Of a DNA stretch of 64,000 nt, positions 63,234 through 64,000 are shown in pieces. The DNA is from Leptolyngbya sp. O-77 (GTDB taxonomy: Bacteria; Cyanobacteriota; Cyanobacteriia; Elainellales; Elainellaceae). A model generated the notes under the pieces. That model saw nothing but the letters and a program-made list of their open reading frames with translations, ran no database searches and was not told the DNA's origin. The stretch is taken from NCBI RefSeq assembly GCF_001548395.1, contig NZ_AP017367.1, positions 1,215,001-1,279,000 on the forward strand, written 5' to 3'. Made by a program: the position numbers and the translations under genes. Numbering within the stretch: position 1 is the stretch's first letter; each line of letters opens with the position of its first letter.

Positions 63234-63965
63234 ATGACTCAATCCGTAGACGCTCCGGCGCAGACACAGCCGTTCGACCTAGACGCGCTCAATCAGCAGT
63301 TTGACACCGCCCATCCCAAAGACATCCTCGCCTGGAGCGTAGAAAATATCCCCACTGGCCTTGTGCAAACCAGCGCTTTTAACGTCGATGACCTGGTGCT
63401 GACGGACATTCTTTACAAGCAGCTTAAGCCCGCTCAGCCCGTTCCTGTGCTGTTTTTGGACACGCTTCACCACTTTCCTCAAACCCTAGAACTGGTCGCC
63501 AAAGCAAAAGATTTGTACACCCTCAACCTCCAGGTCTACAAAATTCAGGACGTAGACACCCGCGAAGCCTTTGCCGCAAAGTACGGCGAGGCGCTGTGGA
63601 ATAGCGACATCCTCAAGTTCCACGACCTGACCAAAATCGAGCCGCTTCAGCGCGGACTGAGCGAACTCAACACCGTCGCCTGGATCACCGGCCGCCGCCG
63701 CGACCAGGCCACCACCCGCGCCGAGATGCCCGTGTTTGAGCTAGACAAGCAGGGCCGCCTCAAGATCAATCCTCTAGCCTCGTGGACGCGCAAAGATAGC
63801 TGGGCCTACGTCGCAGAACACGGCATGATCTATAACCCGCTGCACGACCAGGGCTATCCCAGCATTGGCGACGAGCCGATCACCACGCCCGTCAGCGAAG
63901 GCGAAGACGAGCGGGCCGGACGCTGGCGCGGTACTGGCAAGACCGAGTGCGGCATTCACATTTAG
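63234..63965 (+). CDS. cysH: Phosphoadenosine phosphosulfate reductase
   Basis: The 243-residue protein is CysH-type. It has VLFLDTLHHFPQTLELVAKA, then TVAWITGRRRDQATTRAEMP and the catalytic Cys239 in TECGIHI at the C-terminus. The iron-sulfur cysteines of APS reductases (CC ... C) are absent; the place holds DILKFHDLTKIEPLQ. It therefore reduces PAPS using thioredoxin. It follows the glutaredoxin-like gene on the opposite strand. Confidence 0.95.
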   Translation: MTQSVDAPAQTQPFDLDALNQQFDTAHPKDILAWSVENIPTGLVQTSAFNVDDLVLTDILYKQLKPAQPVPVLFLDTLHHFPQTLELVAKAKDLYTLNLQVYKIQDVDTREAFAAKYGEALWNSDILKFHDLTKIEPLQRGLSELNTVAWITGRRRDQATTRAEMPVFELDKQGRLKINPLASWTRKDSWAYVAEHGMIYNPLHDQGYPSIGDEPITTPVSEGEDERAGRWRGTGKTECGIHI

Positions 63966-64000
63966 GATTTTGCATTTCGGCTCACGTTCAGGTTCAACAA

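Overview
The window comes from a cyanobacterial chromosome. Direct evidence: the palindrome GGCGATCGCC (HIP1, a cyanobacterial signature) occurs throughout, and there are genes for PSII biogenesis (psb29), the tiny PSII subunit Psb30/Ycf12, dark-operative protochlorophyllide reductase (chlB), GUN4, the cystine lyase C-DES, a glycine-rich RRM protein, and DUF3370, DUF1995 and DUF1517 proteins. The high GC content and dense HIP1 sites suggest a Leptolyngbya/Thermoleptolyngbya-like lineage, but that is inference. Most of the window is core housekeeping sequence with little operon structure.

Layout. 1-900: a truncated, low-GC coiled-coil gene, a 40-bp direct repeat and tRNA-Pro(CGG). 1-11.3 kb: psb29, a STAS regulator, mutL, a DUF3370 protein, a U32 peptidase, a TerC membrane protein and a protein with a predicted Rad52/ERF-like domain. 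11.3-13.4 kb: an IS1-type element interrupted by a complete ISKra4-like element with a clean 9-bp target duplication; a host gene is truncated at the left edge. 13.5-24.9 kb: tldD, two cyclic-nucleotide-binding paralogues flanking a SirB1 gene, a GT39-type glycosyltransferase, a PPP-type phosphatase, DUF1995, cystine lyase and DUF1517. 25-31.5 kb: an RRM protein, a membrane GTPase with DUF697, an ABC exporter frameshifted at its Walker A, and RlpA. 31.9-38.3 kb: gcvT-gcvH-rseP-nth on the minus strand, then gloA, a cupin and pgi. 38.5-45.5 kb: a J-domain/pentapeptide fusion preceded by 12-bp tandem repeats, an L,D-transpeptidase-like protein, chlB, DUF429, a small zinc-ribbon membrane protein and an SGNH hydrolase. 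45.6-55.2 kb: amt with an upstream NtcA-like site, a cysteine desulfurase, a 1035-residue TIR-membrane-WD40 protein, a nucleotidyltransferase, GUN4, and a DUF58/cysteine-cluster pair. 55.6-64 kb: psb30, prs, a HIT protein, an unknown gene, a histidine phosphatase, a PhnD-like protein, a metzincin-like protease with a membrane VOC protein, a repeat-rich stretch, a frameshifted LysE-type exporter, a glutaredoxin-like protein and cysH.

The most unusual single gene is the TIR-WD40 protein (49086-52193). It appears to combine an N-terminal winged-helix-like region, a TIR domain that keeps the Glu expected of NAD-cleaving TIRs, one membrane segment and 14 WD repeats (two seven-bladed propellers). 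This resembles a membrane-bound sensor-effector. No recognisable defence genes sit beside it, so a role in immunity is only a hypothesis.
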